Assembly: GCA_937872125.1 (NCBI GenBank)
Contig: CALMNY010000482.1
Location: 1 to 7,126, forward strand
DNA from: an uncultured Candidatus Competibacteraceae bacterium
GTDB taxonomy: Bacteria; Pseudomonadota; Gammaproteobacteria; Competibacterales; Competibacteraceae
Direction of reading: 5' to 3'
DNA: 7,126 nucleotides
The notes below the pieces were generated by a model. That model was given only the letters and a program-made list of their open reading frames with translations. It was not told the DNA's origin and did no database searches. Shown here one piece after another: positions 1-5,741 of this stretch (the first letter of the stretch is position 1; every line of letters starts with the position of its first letter). The position numbers and the translations under genes are program-made.

Positions 1-848
1 GTGAGGATATTGAACTGCTCTGGAAACCCGCCGCTACCCTGTGGCCAGTGCATATGGACCCGGCCCAGATTGATCAGATCATGTTCAACCTGGTAGTCAA
101 CGCCCGCGATGCTATCGCCGGCGTGGGCAAGATCATGATCGAGACCGGCCAGATGGTGTTCGACGAGAGTTACTGCGAAACCCACGCGGACTTTGTTCCC
201 GGCCAGTATGTATTGCTGGCGGTCAGCGATAACGGTTGCGGCATGGACAAAGCGGTTCTGACGCAACTGTTCGATCCCTTTTTCACCACCAAGCCCCGGG
301 GGCAGGGCACCGGCCTGGGGCTGGCCACGGTATACGGCATTATCAAGCAGAACCAAGGCTTTATTAATGTGTACAGCGAACCGGGGCAAGGCTCGACCTT
401 CAAAATTTATCTGCCCCGGCACGCGGCCGACCTGACCGAGACCAGCGCTGCGCCGCCGCCCGCCGCTGCGCCCACCGGCGCGGAAACCATCCTGCTGGTC
501 GAAGATGAAGAGGCGCTGCTTAAACTCAGCGCCCAGATGCTCGAACGGCTGGGCTACACCGTGCTGGCCGCGAGTGGACCGCATCAGGCGCTCCAGTTGG
601 CCGAGGCCCATCCGGGCGTTATCCATCTTCTGTTGACCGATGTGATCATGCCGGACATGAGCGGCCGTGATCTGCGGCAACGGCTCGGCGCACTGCGGCC
701 GGACCTTAAATGCCTGTTCATGTCCGGCTACACTGCCAACGTCATCGCCCATCACGGCGTCCTCGACGAGGGTGTTCACTTCCTGCAAAAGCCCTTTTCC
801 CGCGAGGCGCTGGCCGCCAAGGTCCGCGAGGCGCTGTACGGGTCCTGA
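1..848 (+). CDS. Hybrid sensor histidine kinase/response regulator, C-terminal part (5' end outside window)
   Basis: This is the end of a two-component hybrid kinase: an ATP-binding kinase domain that phosphorylates a histidine (not in the window), followed by a fused receiver domain. The open frame enters at base 3 with the sequence E-D-I-E-L, and 281 residues are visible. Kinase boxes appear in order: N box NLVVNARDAI (about 87-116), G1 box DNGCGMD (about 228-248), F box FDPFFTTK (about 270-293) and G2 box GQGTGLGLA (about 303-329). An Ala/Pro-rich linker (about 435-480) leads to the receiver, which has the acidic pair in VEDEE (about 498-512), the phospho-acceptor Asp at 639-641 in LLLTDVIMP, and the conserved Lys in QKPF (about 787-798). 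All catalytic elements seen are intact. Sensor domains, H box and target are unknown because the N-terminus is missing. The gene is followed on the same strand by the radical SAM gene after 97 bp; a functional link is not shown. Confidence 0.95.
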   Translation, partial: EDIELLWKPAATLWPVHMDPAQIDQIMFNLVVNARDAIAGVGKIMIETGQMVFDESYCETHADFVPGQYVLLAVSDNGCGMDKAVLTQLFDPFFTTKPRGQGTGLGLATVYGIIKQNQGFINVYSEPGQGSTFKIYLPRHAADLTETSAAPPPAAAPTGAETILLVEDEEALLKLSAQMLERLGYTVLAASGPHQALQLAEAHPGVIHLLLTDVIMPDMSGRDLRQRLGALRPDLKCLFMSGYTANVIAHHGVLDEGVHFLQKPFSREALAAKVREALYGS

Positions 849-849
849 A

Positions 850-900
850 GGCAAAAGGCAAAAGGCAAAAGGTCAAAGGTCAAAGGTCAAAGGTCAAAGG
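850..900. repeat. Heptanucleotide tandem repeat, two variant blocks
   Basis: Seven consecutive 7-bp units start two bases after the kinase stop codon. There are three copies of GGCAAAA (850-870), then four copies of GGTCAAA (871-898), ending in a partial GG. Within each block the copies are perfect. The array is noncoding and lies 46 bp before the maturase start, so it is in or near the maturase promoter or leader. Heptamer arrays can change copy number by replication slippage; whether this one affects expression is inference. Confidence 0.95.
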
Positions 901-932
901 TAACTACAACCTTTGCAACGCTGTCCCCCTCT

Positions 933-936
933 GGAG
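933..936 (+). promoter_or_regulatory. Ribosome binding site GGAG that fixes the maturase start
   Basis: GGAG sits 9 bases before the ATG at 946. The in-frame TTG at 913 has no such site and lies right behind the repeat array, so 946 is preferred as the start. Confidence 0.7.
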
Positions 937-945
937 TCTGCTTTG

Positions 946-2094
946 ATGAAAAGCCACCTGTCATTGATCCTGCTGTCCACACTGCAATGCAATGCTGACT
1001 GTGAGTATTGCTTCGAGAGTAAAACCACTGACCGACTGACGCTCGACCGACTCGGCGAACTGATCCGCAAGGTGTTGGATTACATGGTGGAAAAATCACT
1101 GGCTACGCTGACCATCTATTGGCAGGGCGGCGAGGCGATGCTGCTGCCGCCAAGCTGGTATGAGCAAGCCAACGACCTGATCCGGCGCGAAGCCGAGGCG
1201 CGCGACAAGCAGGTGTTTCACAGCCTGCAAAGCAACATGCTGGCGTACAACACCCGCTGGAACAAGGTGATCGCCGAGATGTTCGGCAATAGTGTCGGCA
1301 CCTCGCTGGATTATCCCAATCTGCACCGCAAACTGCTGGGACAGGGGCCGGAAAGCTACAATGAAATCTGGGGCCGGCGGGTGCGGGAAGCACGGGCAGC
1401 GGGCATCGCGGTACAGGTCATCGCCGTGCCCAACCGGGCCACGCTGGAAATCGGCGCCGAGCGGTTTTACACCCACTTCGTGGATGAACTCGGCGTCACC
1501 GAGTTCCAGGTCAACACGCCGTTTCCCGGCGGCGAGGCGACCGCCGCCAAACAGGAATTGCCGGTGGCGGAAGTGGAAAAACTCAGCCGCTTTTACATGG
1601 AACTGGCGGAGGTCTGGCTGGAGCGCGGCTATCACCATGGCGTGCGGCTCGGGCCGTTCGACGCTCTGCTTCAGCATTTCAGCCACGAACCGGCGACTCT
1701 GCCCTGTATTTGGGGCGACAACTGCGCTAACGCCCTGGTTTCGATTGACGCTCGCGGCTACGTAGCGCAATGCGACTGCTGGGTAACCAGCTATCCCGAT
1801 TATCATTACGGCAACATCTTTGAATGCAGCAGCTTGGCGGAACTGCTGAAAACCAGCCCGGCGCGCCAACAATTCAACGAGCGGCCCATCCATCTGATCC
1901 AGCGCGACTGCCTGAATTGTGATTATCTGGCGCTGTGTCATGGTGGTTGTCCGGTGCGGACCTATACCGTCCATGGCTCGTTGTTCGAGAAAGACCCCTA
2001 TTGCGAACTCTACAAGGCCCTGTTCGGGCAGATGGAGCGGGCGGCCCGGGAACTGGCGCGGGCGAGAGTAGCGGCGCGCGCCATGGCCGCTTGA
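946..2094 (+). CDS. Radical SAM/SPASM peptide maturase, probably cyclophane-forming (GrrM/OscB-like class)
   Basis: This 382-residue enzyme is predicted to use S-adenosylmethionine and Fe-S clusters in the cytoplasm to make carbon-carbon crosslinks in a precursor peptide. The radical SAM cluster motif CxxxCxxC is C15, C19 and C22, and the SAM-binding GGE is residues 61-63. The C-terminal SPASM domain fits the consensus CX9-15GX4C-CX2CX5CX3C-C exactly: C260, G271, C276, C322, C325, C331, C335 and C353. These cysteines would hold two auxiliary clusters. The length suits SPASM peptide maturases. The start at 946 is chosen for its GGAG site. The second gene downstream encodes a small Gly-rich peptide with four W-Y-(N/D)-R motifs, the kind of substrate used by three-residue cyclophane formers, so this pairing drives the functional call. 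The N-terminal segment (STLQCNADCEYCFE) also resembles the anaerobic sulfatase-maturase side of the SPASM family, but no sulfatase is nearby. The SPASM call is firm; the exact subfamily and bond type are inferred. Confidence 0.9.
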   Translation: MKSHLSLILLSTLQCNADCEYCFESKTTDRLTLDRLGELIRKVLDYMVEKSLATLTIYWQGGEAMLLPPSWYEQANDLIRREAEARDKQVFHSLQSNMLAYNTRWNKVIAEMFGNSVGTSLDYPNLHRKLLGQGPESYNEIWGRRVREARAAGIAVQVIAVPNRATLEIGAERFYTHFVDELGVTEFQVNTPFPGGEATAAKQELPVAEVEKLSRFYMELAEVWLERGYHHGVRLGPFDALLQHFSHEPATLPCIWGDNCANALVSIDARGYVAQCDCWVTSYPDYHYGNIFECSSLAELLKTSPARQQFNERPIHLIQRDCLNCDYLALCHGGCPVRTYTVHGSLFEKDPYCELYKALFGQMERAARELARARVAARAMAA

Positions 2095-2111
2095 ATGATG
2101 CCGGGGCAAAA

Positions 2112-2127
2112 TATTCCACGTGGAATA
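2112..2127. promoter_or_regulatory. 16-bp perfect palindrome, possible operator
   Basis: TATTCCACGTGGAATA reads identically on both strands and begins 17 bp after the maturase stop, 144 bp before the next start codon. As RNA it could form only a 6-bp stem with a four-base loop and no U-tract, so a dimeric regulator site seems more likely than a terminator. A TAAAAT -10-like hexamer lies downstream at 2179-2184 without a well-placed -35. No regulator is identified. Confidence 0.5.
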
Positions 2128-2271
2128 GTTCACATCCTCCAAAGCGCGTTGAGTTCCTGAGCTGAACGGGAATATCGCTAAAATAGCCCCGGTTTCTGAC
2201 GTCTATCCAGCCTTGCCCCGGCAACAGGCTGGCGCCCGCGCCCACCACCCACTGAACGAGGATAGCTGCCG

Positions 2272-2844
2272 ATGAACCAAGCCCGCCTATTGGCTGTGAC
2301 CCTGGGTTGTATCCTGACGGCGCCTGCGGGAGCGGCCGAACCGCCCAAAGCCGACCCGGTCATTCAGGAGATCAAGGCAGTTCTGCGCCAGCATGATGAG
2401 GCCATCAACAGGGGAGATATGAAGACAGTGATCGGACTGTACGCCGATAATCCCGATGTGGCGTTAGTGGGCACCGGCCCTGGTGAATTCTGGCGGGGCA
2501 GGGCGGCGGTAGAGGAAACCTACCAGGAGTTTTTCAAGGACCTCAAGGCCGGCTCATTCCGGCATGAATGTCCAGACATTTCGGCTGGCTATGATGGTAA
2601 CATTGCCTGGCTGGCAGCATCCTGTAGCATTACGGACAGTGCCCAGGAAGGCCAGGCCCGTGAATATGTCATGAATATTTCAGGGGTGCTCAGGAAGGAG
2701 AAGACCGGTTGGCATATTCAAACCCTGCATTTTTCCGGCCTGACTGGCGATGAGCCGCCACCGCCGGAAGATGACGGTGCGCTGCCAGAGGGTGAACAAC
2801 CGGTGACGACTCCTGCGTCAACCGCAGCCCCGAAAACTCAGTGA
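2272..2844 (+). CDS. Secreted NTF2/SnoaL-like (DUF4440-type) protein in the RiPP cluster
   Basis: This 190-residue protein starts with a Sec signal peptide: Arg5, a hydrophobic run LLAVTLGCILTAP, and a likely cut in the A-G-A-A region near residue 21. The mature part resembles the cone-shaped NTF2/SnoaL fold: a first helix (about 28-60) with IKAVLRQHDEAINRGD and the typical GLYADNPDVALVG; a W-R-G-R-A-A-V-E segment (74-81) opening the next helix; then beta strands (about 96-155) ending in GWHIQTLHFS. C100 and C118 could form a disulfide in the periplasm. Residues 161-190 are a Pro/acid-rich, probably disordered tail. GAGGA at 2258-2262 is a good ribosome binding site, and the stop is 15 bp from the precursor gene, so the two are surely co-transcribed. 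Such folds bind small ligands or act as simple enzymes; no catalytic residues can be assigned. A role in binding, protecting against or processing the modified peptide is inference. Confidence 0.8.
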   Translation: MNQARLLAVTLGCILTAPAGAAEPPKADPVIQEIKAVLRQHDEAINRGDMKTVIGLYADNPDVALVGTGPGEFWRGRAAVEETYQEFFKDLKAGSFRHECPDISAGYDGNIAWLAASCSITDSAQEGQAREYVMNISGVLRKEKTGWHIQTLHFSGLTGDEPPPPEDDGALPEGEQPVTTPASTAAPKTQ

Positions 2845-2859
2845 AAGAGGATAACCGGA

Positions 2860-3117
2860 ATGGCTAAGCACGATGGTCAGCAACAAGACAATACCCTGCC
2901 TTCTCCCCTCGATCAGGAGCCGGATGGCCAGGAGCGGCGCGAATTTCTGCGCAGCCTGGGCAAATGGTCACACGCGGTGATCGGCGGGGTACTGACTGGA
3001 GGTGCGCGGATTACAGCCCAGCCCGCCGAGGCTTGGTACAACCGGGGCGGCGGCTGGTACGATCGGCCTGGCGGCGGTTGGTATAACCGGCGTCCCGGCG
3101 GCTGGTACAACCGATAA
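2860..3117 (+). CDS. Gly-rich RiPP precursor with four W-Y-(N/D)-R motifs and a Tat-like signal (GrrA-like)
   Basis: This 85-residue peptide is the likely substrate of the upstream maturase. Residues 1-25 are polar (leader). Residues 26-58 look like an export signal: RREFLRSLGK, a weakly hydrophobic stretch AVIGGVLTGGA (39-49) and A-E-A at 56-58. Cleavage there would release 27 residues beginning with W59. That core contains W59-Y-N-R, W66-Y-D-R, W74-Y-N-R and W82-Y-N-R, spaced by GGG, PGGG and RPGG, and the last R is the final residue. Each W-Y-N/D fits the aromatic-X-X pattern of three-residue cyclophanes; Y-N-R could also serve. The twin-arginine motif suggests export through the folded-protein route, or a motif doubling as a recognition leader. 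AGAGG at 2846-2850 is 9 bases before the ATG, and the 15-bp gap to the NTF2-like gene implies translational linkage. It could instead be a structural Gly/Tyr-rich surface peptide, but the maturase in the same cluster favours a RiPP. Confidence 0.82.
   Translation: MAKHDGQQQDNTLPSPLDQEPDGQERREFLRSLGKWSHAVIGGVLTGGARITAQPAEAWYNRGGGWYDRPGGGWYNRRPGGWYNR
3034..3114 (+). repeat. Degenerate 21-24 bp coding repeat, core of the precursor
   Basis: Four units encode W-Y-(N/D)-R plus a glycine spacer. Trp codons are at 3034, 3055, 3079 and 3103, giving steps of 21, 24 and 24 bp. Units share GGCGGCTGGTACAACCG with silent changes (TAC/TAT, AAC/GAT), suggesting duplication followed by selection on the protein motif. 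Confidence 0.85.
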
Positions 3118-3141
3118 CCACCGAATGTGACTGGCGCTCTG

Positions 3142-3180
3142 ACGGGAACTACGCATTCATGATTCTGGCGCTGTTCCCGT
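3142..3180. other. Inverted repeat at a convergent gene end
   Basis: ACGGGAAC (3142-3149) and GTTCCCGT (3173-3180) are perfect 8-bp inverted arms around a 23-base loop, between the precursor stop and the hydrolase 3' end. A second short direct repeat, CTGGCGCT, occurs at 3131-3138 and 3165-3172. The long loop and lack of a T-run make this at best a weak two-way terminator. Confidence 0.3.
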
Positions 3181-3993
3181 TCCATTCCCGGATTCGAGCC
3201 ACTGCAAGACTTCGTCCCACCAGAGCGAGCGCGGATCCACCGGCCAACTGTTATGGCCAGCGTCCGCGAAGACCCAGCGCCGCTTCGGTTCGCGCAACTC
3301 GTCATACAGGCGTTGGCTGCGCGGCGCCGGGATGATCTCGTCCCGTTCCGCCACCAGCACCGCAACCTTGCCGCCATACCGGTTCAGCGCGGCAAGGTTG
3401 TCGTAGCGGTCGCGCAGCAACCAGCGGGCCGGTAGATACCAGTACAGGGTCTGCGCCAGATCGGGCAGACTGTCCCACGGCGTGATGAGCGCCACGCCCG
3501 CCACGGGCAAGGCCGGGTCCGCTGCGACCCCTGCTGCGACCGCCGCGCCCAGTGACTCGCCCCAGATGAGCAGCGGGCCACCAAATGTCGCCAGCGCCAG
3601 CCGCGCCGTCTCCTGGCCATCCCGGATAAAAGCGTTCTCCCCCAGTTCGCCCACCCGACCGCCATAGGCCGGATACTCCGCCAACACCACCCGATAGTTG
3701 CGGGCTTCCAGGGCCAGCCCATAATAAAATCGGTCGCGGGCGCTGCCGGCGTTGCCATGGAATACGATGACAGTTCCGCGAACCGGTGCGCCCTTGGGCA
3801 GGTTAGCGCCCACATAGCCCCGAAACGCCGGGCCGCGGTCTGGCCAGGGTTCGAAAATCATGCCGTTTGCGAGTCGCACCGTGTCCACCGCCGGGGGCGT
3901 CGGATCGGGAAAGTACAGAAGTTTCCGCTGGACTAGAAAAACGATGCCGACCAGCAGCAGGTAACCCGCCAGCAGGTAGAGCAAAATCTGCAT
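3157..3993 (-). CDS. Membrane-anchored alpha/beta hydrolase (BEM46/ABHD13-like serine hydrolase)
   Basis: This 278-residue hydrolase has one N-terminal membrane segment (about residues 4-22, MQILLYLLAGYLLLVGIVFL) followed by QRKLLYFPDP, a typical opening of the BEM46/COG1073 family. Motifs are the oxyanion-hole HGNAG (79-83), the nucleophile elbow G-E-S-L-G with Ser147, the acid Asp218 in AERDEIIP, and His247 in AGHNSW. The triad is complete and in the expected order, so it should be active as an esterase, thioesterase or lipase-type enzyme; the substrate is unknown. The start at 3993 is preferred because GGAG lies 7 bases upstream; ATG codons at 4020 and 4029 in the same frame (the latter giving 290 residues) have no clear ribosome site and would put charged residues ahead of the anchor. 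It follows the synthase-like gene by 52 bp on the same strand, so co-transcription is possible. Confidence 0.9.
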   Translation of the reverse strand: MQILLYLLAGYLLLVGIVFLVQRKLLYFPDPTPPAVDTVRLANGMIFEPWPDRGPAFRGYVGANLPKGAPVRGTVIVFHGNAGSARDRFYYGLALEARNYRVVLAEYPAYGGRVGELGENAFIRDGQETARLALATFGGPLLIWGESLGAAVAAGVAADPALPVAGVALITPWDSLPDLAQTLYWYLPARWLLRDRYDNLAALNRYGGKVAVLVAERDEIIPAPRSQRLYDELREPKRRWVFADAGHNSWPVDPRSLWWDEVLQWLESGNGTGTAPES

Positions 3994-4000
3994 CAGACTT

Positions 4001-4004
4001 CTCC
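4001..4004 (-). promoter_or_regulatory. Ribosome binding site GGAG that fixes the hydrolase start
   Basis: On the minus strand GGAG lies 7 bases before the ATG at 3993. The upstream ATGs at 4020 and 4029 lack a comparable site, so this site decides the start. Confidence 0.65.
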
Positions 4005-4045
4005 GGTAATCGCCGTTCATTCTGCGCATTCAGGATCGGGTTCGG

Positions 4046-4945
4046 TTAGAAAGCCGAATTCAGCAGATTGGAAGGCGAGTATTGATCAGTGAGAATGCGC
4101 GCATTGGAGTCCCAATCCCGTTCGGTGGAAAACAACGGTACGAGCCAGTCGCCGCCAAAACCAAGCAGTTTCAATTTGTCTTCAAGGGCATCAGCGCGCT
4201 GTTTAATCGTGTCGAGGGAAGGAAGCCCGTCCATCTTCGCCAGAATGATGCGATTTCTCAGCTTGACCCGGAGGTTGTAAAACTGGCCAAACACTGCTTG
4301 ATACGTGGCGGATTCGTGGTGATAAAGGCGGCTGCTGGAAAAAGTATTCGCCGCCAGAACGCCATCCGCCGTCAACAGCGTCTTGACTTCGAGCAGAAAT
4401 TCCCGGGTGAGCAGGTGTTCTGGAATGTACTCGTGATCGAAGGCATCAAGCATGATCAAATCATAACGTTGACCAGACTTGCCGGTGCGCTTTACGAAGA
4501 CGCGACCATCTTCCTCGATCACCTGCACCTGCGGGCTGGGATTAAAGCCGAAAAAGCGCTGGGCGACTTTAACCACTGCCGGATCAATCTCAGCAATATC
4601 AATCCGGGCGTCGGGGAACATTTTAGTCAGCGCCATCGGTAATACGCCGCCCCCCAGTCCGACGATCAGGATGTTCCGGGGTTGGGGATTCAAATACAGC
4701 GCGCCCATCATCATCCTGGTATAAACGAATACGAACTGATTCGGATCATCCAGAGACAGGCAGGTTTGCCGGGCCGTTTGCTGGTTGCGCGTGAAACTCA
4801 TGCACCTCTGTTCATCCTCTTCATAAACGAGGATATTCCGGTAAAGCGACTTTTCAGTGTGGATGATGGTCATTGCAGTGGATGGTGTGGTGACCAGCGA
4901 AGCGAACAGAGCAAGTAGCGTTTTAAGCCGGTGGCCGTGGCGCAT
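4046..4945 (-). CDS. Spermidine synthase-like aminopropyltransferase/methyltransferase-fold protein with signal-like N-terminus
   Basis: This 299-residue protein has the Rossmann fold of the spermidine synthase family. Visible motifs are the nucleotide-binding loop V-G-L-G-G-G-V-L-P (95-103), the acidic end of strand 2 in IAEIDPAVVKVAQRFF (E119, D121), EEDGRVF with D146, and YDLIMLDAFDHEYIPEHL with D167 and D170. The C-terminal LTDQYSPSNLL matches the 'LTDDYAP' ending of fused MFS/spermidine synthase proteins. The canonical GGGDG is GGGVLP here, as in that fused group, so spermidine production should not be assumed. Residues 7-24 are hydrophobic and end in S-T-A, resembling a signal peptide, which would place the enzyme domain outside the cytoplasm or tether it. 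GGAG 10 bases upstream supports the start. Its first 23 bp overlap the end of the membrane-protein gene, indicating coupled translation and a joint complex. The family is clear; reaction and location are uncertain. Confidence 0.88.
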   Translation of the reverse strand: MRHGHRLKTLLALFASLVTTPSTAMTIIHTEKSLYRNILVYEEDEQRCMSFTRNQQTARQTCLSLDDPNQFVFVYTRMMMGALYLNPQPRNILIVGLGGGVLPMALTKMFPDARIDIAEIDPAVVKVAQRFFGFNPSPQVQVIEEDGRVFVKRTGKSGQRYDLIMLDAFDHEYIPEHLLTREFLLEVKTLLTADGVLAANTFSSSRLYHHESATYQAVFGQFYNLRVKLRNRIILAKMDGLPSLDTIKQRADALEDKLKLLGFGGDWLVPLFSTERDWDSNARILTDQYSPSNLLNSAF

Positions 4946-5534
4946 GGGTGGAAGTCTCCGTAAAAATTGCGAGCAGGCCCAGAATGAGCGAAATACCGAT
5001 GAGGCCAGTCAGAATCTGATTGATTTCGAAATAGAGAACCAGATAGAACGAAGTGGCGATGGTTCCCGCTGCGCTGCCAAACGTTGAGGAAAAATAAAGC
5101 AGTCCAGCGAAATGGCCGCTCAGTTGAGAGTCACTGACCAGCAGGCGGACCGCATAGGGAGAGACCATTCCTGCAATAGCGGTTGGGATAAAAAACAGTG
5201 CGGTGGCGGACAGTAGTGAGCCATAACGCGGATCCTGAATAAGATCAAAGATCCATTCGAGAATCCAATCACCGAAGAGCATCACCGGAATCGTGGTGAT
5301 TGCCCCGAAGACCAAAAGCAACGCCAGCCGCCGTAAAGTCGGATCGTACCGCGAAAATTGGCCGCCCGACAGATAACCGAGCGCCAGGGCCAGCATGAAA
5401 ACTGTAATTACTCCACCCCAGACGTAGATGCTGTTGCCAAAATTCGGCGCCAGAATCCGCCCACTTAACAGTTCAATCGCCATTACGAAAAAACCAGACC
5501 AGCCGGCGATCAGAAATATAAAAAAACGGCGCAA
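4923..5534 (-). CDS. Six-helix membrane protein, N-terminal half of the fused MFS/spermidine synthase family
   Basis: This 203-residue protein has about six membrane segments (roughly residues 4-24, 34-56, 68-87, 107-130, 142-168 and 172-192). The opening GFFVMAIELLSGRILAPNFGNSIYVWGGVI, split here as the conserved Glu21, GRILAP (25-30) and YVWG (37-40), is characteristic of the membrane part of fused MFS/spermidine synthase proteins. In that family one polypeptide normally carries both parts; here the frame stops at residue 203 and the synthase-like part starts in another frame 23 bp before the stop. The start is a TTG with an AGAGGA ribosome site 8 bases upstream, and an in-frame stop just beyond excludes a longer protein. 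The first ATG (Met18) would destroy helix 1. Transport or anchoring role unknown. Confidence 0.88.
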   Translation of the reverse strand: MRRFFIFLIAGWSGFFVMAIELLSGRILAPNFGNSIYVWGGVITVFMLALALGYLSGGQFSRYDPTLRRLALLLVFGAITTIPVMLFGDWILEWIFDLIQDPRYGSLLSATALFFIPTAIAGMVSPYAVRLLVSDSQLSGHFAGLLYFSSTFGSAAGTIATSFYLVLYFEINQILTGLIGISLILGLLAIFTETSTHAPRPPA

Positions 5535-5542
5535 AATCAGAG

Positions 5543-5548
5543 TCCTCT
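5543..5548 (-). promoter_or_regulatory. Ribosome binding site AGAGGA supporting a TTG start
   Basis: On the minus strand AGAGGA precedes the TTG at 5534 by 8 bases. An in-frame TAG lies just upstream and no ATG or GTG is available before helix 1, so this site decides the non-ATG start. The AT-rich stretch behind it (TATAAA on the minus strand, near 5560-5565) could be a -10 element, but no good -35 is seen. Confidence 0.65.
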
Positions 5549-5642
5549 AATTTCCCGGATTTATAGTTTTAAGGTTGCTTGTTGCCGATAGCCGTGAAAA
5601 TAGGACAAGACTATCATGTGATCAGAGTAGCTGGCGAGATTG

Positions 5643-5687
5643 GCCGACTCTTTTTTGAGCGGTCGGCTAGACTTCAAGCTGATCAGC
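5643..5687. other. Hairpin and small palindrome in the gap upstream of the SOD gene
   Basis: The 207-bp gap between the divergent membrane-protein and dismutase genes holds GCCGAC (5643-5648) and GTCGGC (5663-5668), an inverted pair around TTTTTT, and the 10-bp palindrome GCTGATCAGC (5678-5687). Both lie in the dismutase leader region. No convincing sigma-70 promoter pair was found in the gap. A regulatory role is possible but unproven. Confidence 0.3.
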
Positions 5688-5728
5688 CCAACCCAGCGCG
5701 CCGGTTGCCGACCGGCCGCGCCTCAACC

Positions 5729-5733
5729 AGGAG
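5729..5733 (+). promoter_or_regulatory. Ribosome binding site AGGAG that fixes the SOD start
   Basis: AGGAG lies 8 bases before the ATG at 5742. The longer frame from 5640 would add 34 residues before the Tat signal and has no ribosome site, so 5742 is the start. Confidence 0.8.
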
Positions 5734-5741
5734 CGCCGCTC

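Noticed and set aside
850..900. Heptamer array as a CRISPR or coding repeat
   Set aside because: Units are 7 bp without spacers, and the Lys-rich translations through it lack a start signal and differ in each frame.
913..945. Upstream TTG start adding 11 residues to the maturase
   Set aside because: No ribosome site before it, while the ATG at 946 has GGAG at good spacing.
1096..2142. Long 348-residue minus-strand open frame over the maturase gene
   Set aside because: It mirrors the codon pattern of the real gene, has no recognisable domain, and the plus strand has a complete SPASM protein.
2149..2184. Sigma-70 promoter with TAAAAT before the NTF2-like gene
   Set aside because: The nearest -35-like hexamers (TTGAGT, TTCCTG) are 24 and 19 bp away, so spacing or match is poor.
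2272..2310. Lipoprotein signal at Cys13 of the NTF2-like protein
   Set aside because: T-L-G-C is a poor lipobox and the preceding hydrophobic run is too short; a signal peptidase I cut near residue 21 fits better.
2913..3377. Minus-strand frame across the precursor and hydrolase end
   Set aside because: Low-complexity Arg/Pro-rich translation, a shadow of GC-rich coding DNA.
4082..4642. Plus-strand frame opposite the synthase-like gene
   Set aside because: No family features; the minus strand has a clear Rossmann-fold protein.
5640..5741. Longer SOD start adding 34 residues
   Set aside because: No ribosome site, and it would put a polar stretch ahead of the Tat motif; AGGAG marks 5742.
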